NCBI GenBank assembly: GCA_021202075.1
Contig: JAJQDT010000101.1
Location: 1 to 52,642, forward strand
Direction: 5' to 3'
Length of the DNA stretch: 52,642 nt
Origin: Lachnospiraceae bacterium
GTDB lineage: Bacteria > Bacillota > Clostridia > Lachnospirales > Lachnospiraceae
Shown: one piece after another, positions 49,202 to 52,642 of the stretch
Layout: each line of letters opens with the position of its first letter
Numbering within the stretch: the stretch's first letter is position 1
Notes under the pieces: model-generated
What the model was told of the DNA's origin: nothing
Database searches by the model: none
The model's input: only the letters and a program-made list of their open reading frames with translations
Made by a program: the position numbers and the translations under genes

Positions 49202-51061
49202 TTAATCCTTGTATCCAAAATCCGGGATTGCGCCCCATCTCTGCCGCAGGGCGTGCGCCGCCAGCTTCGGCCGGCGGTCCCGGGTCAGGATGCCTTTTTT
49301 ATTGCCGTCCACACGCATCGGTCCCTGGATCGTGGCAAAATCAGCAAAATTCCAGAGCTGCTCGCCGATAAAGAAGGAACGCTTATCGATCTCCGCGTTT
49401 ATCCGGAGATAATAATCGGCCTGATACTCCTCACTGAACATTTCGCCGTTTGTGTTGTGAATGCCAGGATACGTATCCGCGCCATACTCTGTGAACATCA
49501 CCGGCTTACCCTGCTTTTCCCAGAAATCCAGCTCGATATTCAGCGCGTCGCAGGCCGCGTCCAGATCGCCGCCCAGATTGTACCAGCCGTAATAGCGGTT
49601 CAGGCAGACCACATCCATCGTCCTGGTCGTGAGATCTTTTTCGTAATTATTCTGGCAGCAGACGACCGTCACCGGCCGTTCCTGCGGATCCAGACTGTGC
49701 GCCAGCTCATACAGAGGCGCGAAATAATCGTGCGCGTCCTGCGGAAAGTTCTCCAGGTCAGGCTCATTCGCCAGCGACCACATGACAACACACGGATGGT
49801 TTTTATCCCGGTCGATCATATCCCGGATAACATTGCGGTGATGATCGTGGATCCGCATCGTCTGATAAGGGTTCGCGGCACTGCCCGCACCAATGCCGAC
49901 AGCCGGCGTTTCGTCAATCACCACAATGCCTTCGCGGTCGCAAAGATCATACATCTCCTCGGCATAAGGATAATGGCTGGTCCTAAAGGAGTTCGCGTTC
50001 ATCCAGCGGATCAGAGAAATATCCTTGACATTCAGGCACGGATCCATCCCCCGGCCGTGGAAAAAGCTGTCCTCATGCTTCCCAAACCCCTTAAAATAAA
50101 ATGGCTTTCCGTTAATCAGAAATTCGGTTCCCCGCACCTCCACCGTGCGGATGCCGAATTTCTGCTCATATATGTCTTCGCCATACTCCACACGCATCGT
50201 ATAAAGATAAGCCGCGCCCGGGTTCCACAGCTTCGCGTCGGGGATGACACAGACCCCTTTCAGAGTACCGTCTTCCTCGAGCCAGCCTGCTGTAAAATCG
50301 GCCACAACAGTTTGCTCCTCATCTGTAATCATGATGCGGGCACGGGGCTGAGATACATTCAGGTTTGGCTCACCCTGTTCCTCCCTCCATGCATCCCCTG
50401 GTTTGATTCGGCACTCTACAATCCCATCCCCGTGACTCACATCCGTAATAATACTGATATCCCGGATATAGAATCTCGGCGTCGTATACAGCCAGACGGG
50501 CCGGATGATTCCCGCATAGTTGAAAAAGTCAAAATTCGGCTTATTCTGCGGCTTGCAGCGCGTCTTTGCCAGCTCAATCGAAGGAATTCCCGGATTATCC
50601 GAACCGAAAAACGCCACGGAATTCTCATTTCCCACCGGAAGCGTCCCGTAATTCACCCGGTTGTCCACCGCCACAGCCAGCAGGTTTTCCCCCAGTTTCA
50701 TCTCATAAGTCACATCAAATTCAAATGGAAGGAATCCCCCCTTATGGCTGCCCAGAAGCCGTCCGTTCAGATACACCTCCGCCTGATGGGTCACAGCCCC
50801 AAAGCGCAGCACCATCCGCTCATTACTCATCTGTCGGGGTATCGTAAAGGTTCTCTGATAAATCACCCATCCATAATGGCTGCGCAGATTCACATCATCC
50901 TTCTGGTCATTGTAGGACGCAGGCACCGCTATGGTCATAGGCTGTACAAGCGGCTTTTTCACCAGCTCTTCCTCATAAGAATCAGCCCCCGCCGTCTGAA
51001 AACTCCAGATACCATTCAGTTCCACCCGCATACGGCTTTCATTTAGTTGTGGGTACAACAT
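49202..51061 (-). CDS. uidA: Beta-glucuronidase (GH2) with a short active-site loop
   Basis: The 619-residue GH2 enzyme removes glucuronic acid from glycosides or glucuronides. The acid/base Glu433 is in WSLANEPD and the nucleophile Glu525 is in FTEYGADT. The Asn587-x-Lys589 pair (MRVDGNKKGILTRDRRPK) is the glucuronidase signature that binds the carboxylate. Sugar-binding, Ig-like and TIM-barrel domains follow in order (about 1-185, 186-285, 286-end). The loop after VIDETPAVGI (about 390-405) is much shorter than the loop 1 of E. coli GusA, typical of gut enzymes that accept bulky substrates. No signal peptide is seen, so it is cytoplasmic. ATG 51061 has GAGGAGG 8 nt upstream. Confidence 0.93.
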   Translation of the reverse strand: MLYPQLNESRMRVELNGIWSFQTAGADSYEEELVKKPLVQPMTIAVPASYNDQKDDVNLRSHYGWVIYQRTFTIPRQMSNERMVLRFGAVTHQAEVYLNGRLLGSHKGGFLPFEFDVTYEMKLGENLLAVAVDNRVNYGTLPVGNENSVAFFGSDNPGIPSIELAKTRCKPQNKPNFDFFNYAGIIRPVWLYTTPRFYIRDISIITDVSHGDGIVECRIKPGDAWREEQGEPNLNVSQPRARIMITDEEQTVVADFTAGWLEEDGTLKGVCVIPDAKLWNPGAAYLYTMRVEYGEDIYEQKFGIRTVEVRGTEFLINGKPFYFKGFGKHEDSFFHGRGMDPCLNVKDISLIRWMNANSFRTSHYPYAEEMYDLCDREGIVVIDETPAVGIGAGSAANPYQTMRIHDHHRNVIRDMIDRDKNHPCVVMWSLANEPDLENFPQDAHDYFAPLYELAHSLDPQERPVTVVCCQNNYEKDLTTRTMDVVCLNRYYGWYNLGGDLDAACDALNIELDFWEKQGKPVMFTEYGADTYPGIHNTNGEMFSEEYQADYYLRINAEIDKRSFFIGEQLWNFADFATIQGPMRVDGNKKGILTRDRRPKLAAHALRQRWGAIPDFGYKD

Positions 51062-51124
51062 TTTGTTTCCTCCTCTCATGATCAATCAGTACCGGTTTCC
51101 CTTTCTAAAAAAGTTCTCTCCCAG

Positions 51125-52642
51125 TCATCTTTGCTGTGCCATATTCGACATGGCACAGACGGCTACTCCATCACGCTTCACTACCCTTACCGTCTTGCCT
51201 TTCCACGGTACCTGCAAAAGAAAATCAGCACATCCCGGTATTCTGGGCGGTGAAAATCTCAGGCCATCCGGCATGCCTTCCGCCTGACGAATCCACTCAG
51301 ATTTTTCAGGTTCTGCCGGAATGCTCCCTGAAAGGGCAGGTTCGCAATGTCCGTCCGTTTCCCCCTGACCTGCCCGGGCCGGATCAGGGTGCAGCCCCAC
51401 GATCTCTTCTATAAACAAAGGAATAAACCCGCTGCTCCACCCATGGCAGAGGCTGGTATTCCACTTCTGGTCCTTCCCCCAGGCTTCAAAGGACGCGCTT
51501 GCCCCTTCCCGGAGCATATTTCGCCAGCCATAGGAATCCGACCGGGTCATCAGCCGGAAGCAAATGTCCGGTCTGCCGATTCTCGCAGCGCTTTTCATAG
51601 AAAAATAAGCAGGCAGCGCGCCACAGACACGGCCCGGTGTCTGCAAAAGCTGCAGATATGCCTCCTCGCTTTCCTTCGGCAAAAGCCCGAAATAAGCTGC
51701 GTATAGATTCGCGTGCAGGGAGCAGTGTCTGCTGATCTCACTGTCCGCAAACAGACACTGCTCCTCCCGAAAAAATGCCGCACGGTATGCCGACGCAATC
51801 CGCGCCGTCCTCCCAGCCGCCGACAGTCCGAGTATGCGCTCCATCTGCTCCTGCATCTGATTCGCTCCATACCAGAGCGCGTTTACGACATTATGGCAGC
51901 CTTCTCCCACGATCGGGCGGGTCAGCGGGAAATCATAACCGTCACGCAGGTTTCCCGGCCAGTCCACGAGGTTCCACAGATCTCCCACATTTTCAAGCAG
52001 GCCATCCGGCCGCTGATAAATCAGAAACGATTCCGTGAGCAGCTTCACCGCCGGATAACAGCAGGCCAGATAGTTTTTATCCCCCGTGAATTCATAATCC
52101 GTCAGCGGCAGAAGCGGAAACAGCAGCGAAAAATCCGCGATCTCCTGCATCACGCTCCCCGGTGCGACTGCCATTATGGATGGGGAAATACTCTGCGAAG
52201 CGATGAAATCATCAATGCATTTACGCAGCAGCTCCGTACTCCCGGTCAGCCATACCTGCGAGCGCCCGGTAATCAGCGCATCCCCCAGATACTGCCCCTT
52301 TTCCCGGGTCGGACAGTCGAGGTATCCGTCCTGTGAACAGCAGCGCACCGCGTTTTTGCAGATTTCAAAAATCCGTTCCAGTTCTGTCACTGTTATCCCG
52401 AAATCCGATTCCCGCTCCAGAACCGTCCCGCCCGCCTCGGAATTCATTTTGTCCATCTGATCTGTTCCGGCGTGATGTCCTGCATCGTCTGCCTGAGCCA
52501 ATCCGGTCATTACGACCTCTGTTTTGGGTTCATGCATTTGCAAAGGCTGTACTTGCGTTTCTGCATCTTTCGTCTGGAATTTCCTGACACAATTCAATGT
52601 ATCGGCACCTTCCGTCTGGATGAATCCGGCACCATTCAATGT
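51125..52642 (-). CDS. Alpha-L-rhamnosidase-like glycoside hydrolase (GH78 type), 5' part beyond the window
   Basis: At least 505 codons of the C-terminal part are present; the frame is open to the window end. The alpha/alpha-barrel catalytic region shows DCPTREKGQYLGDALITGRS, VGDLWNLVDWPGNLRDGYDF, and TSLCHGWSSGFIPLF, as in GH78 alpha-L-rhamnosidases (DCPxRE...GDA, W-S). EGASASFEAWGKDQKWNTSL holds the glutamate commonly assigned as a catalytic residue. It is upstream of and close to beta-glucuronidase (63-nt gap), so the two are likely cotranscribed. Rhamnose is a frequent sugar on plant flavonoids. Exact specificity is not proven by sequence. Confidence 0.82.
   Translation of the reverse strand, partial: TLNGAGFIQTEGADTLNCVRKFQTKDAETQVQPLQMHEPKTEVVMTGLAQADDAGHHAGTDQMDKMNSEAGGTVLERESDFGITVTELERIFEICKNAVRCCSQDGYLDCPTREKGQYLGDALITGRSQVWLTGSTELLRKCIDDFIASQSISPSIMAVAPGSVMQEIADFSLLFPLLPLTDYEFTGDKNYLACCYPAVKLLTESFLIYQRPDGLLENVGDLWNLVDWPGNLRDGYDFPLTRPIVGEGCHNVVNALWYGANQMQEQMERILGLSAAGRTARIASAYRAAFFREEQCLFADSEISRHCSLHANLYAAYFGLLPKESEEAYLQLLQTPGRVCGALPAYFSMKSAARIGRPDICFRLMTRSDSYGWRNMLREGASASFEAWGKDQKWNTSLCHGWSSGFIPLFIEEIVGLHPDPARAGQGETDGHCEPALSGSIPAEPEKSEWIRQAEGMPDGLRFSPPRIPGCADFLLQVPWKGKTVRVVKRDGVAVCAMSNMAQQR

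Noticed and set aside
49163..51046. 627-codon plus-strand frame opposite the beta-glucuronidase
   Set aside because: Shadow of a gene with intact catalytic motifs; no start signal.

Overview
The window reads as chromosomal DNA of a gut-type Lachnospiraceae (class Clostridia), moderately GC-rich. Supporting signs are a Phe T-box ahead of pheST, GGAGG-type ribosome-binding sites almost everywhere, secreted proteins with Glu/Asp/Ser-rich linkers, a large CAP/Ig-like surface protein, and many ABC transporters and glycan or polyphenol enzymes. No rRNA, tRNA, prophage, transposase or CRISPR array was seen. The genus cannot be fixed from the sequence alone.

Layout. 1-6.5 kb (+): a broken 3' gene remnant, a two-GGDEF/EAL c-di-GMP protein, and a secreted tannase-like esterase. 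6.7-12.3 kb (-): pheS-pheT-queA behind a T-box. 12.3-16.6 kb (-): a 1424-residue surface protein (CAP domain, ten Ig-like repeats, Fn3-like end). 17.4-21.5 kb (+): an AAA/DUF4143 ATPase and a polar amino-acid ABC transporter. 21.7-27.8 kb (-): a disrupted hicB, a glycosyltransferase fused to a winged helix, a radical SAM/SPASM protein, a DUF308 membrane protein, a TetR regulator with a small coupled gene, and a degenerate receiver-domain protein under a LytTR-type operator. 28.0-42.3 kb (-): a LysR regulator, a complete peptide/nickel-type ABC importer, a small membrane protein, a MATE exporter, two DAPG/phloretin-hydrolase-family enzymes, a catalytically atypical SDR and an alpha/beta hydrolase. 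42.6-46.9 kb (-): small proteins and a MoxR-DUF58-DUF4129-like set. 47.1-52.6 kb (-): a secreted esterase, a beta-glucuronidase and the 3' part of an alpha-L-rhamnosidase-like gene that runs off the window.

The most interesting theme is plant polyphenol use. Rhamnosidase, glucuronidase and secreted esterases could strip sugars and acyl groups from plant glycosides. The 28-42 kb block could import an aromatic or glycoconjugate, cleave an acyl-phloroglucinol (phloretin-like) C-C bond with two Zn-type hydrolases, process products with the odd SDR and the alpha/beta hydrolase, and export waste through the MATE pump under LysR control. The enzyme-family calls rest on visible motifs; the pathway is inference.

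Two families of dispersed intergenic repeats are also present. One is a modular, multi-hairpin element of about 80-180 bp (four copies), three of which abut the U-tract of an intrinsic terminator. The other is a REP-like hairpin of about 60 bp (two good copies and one decayed).
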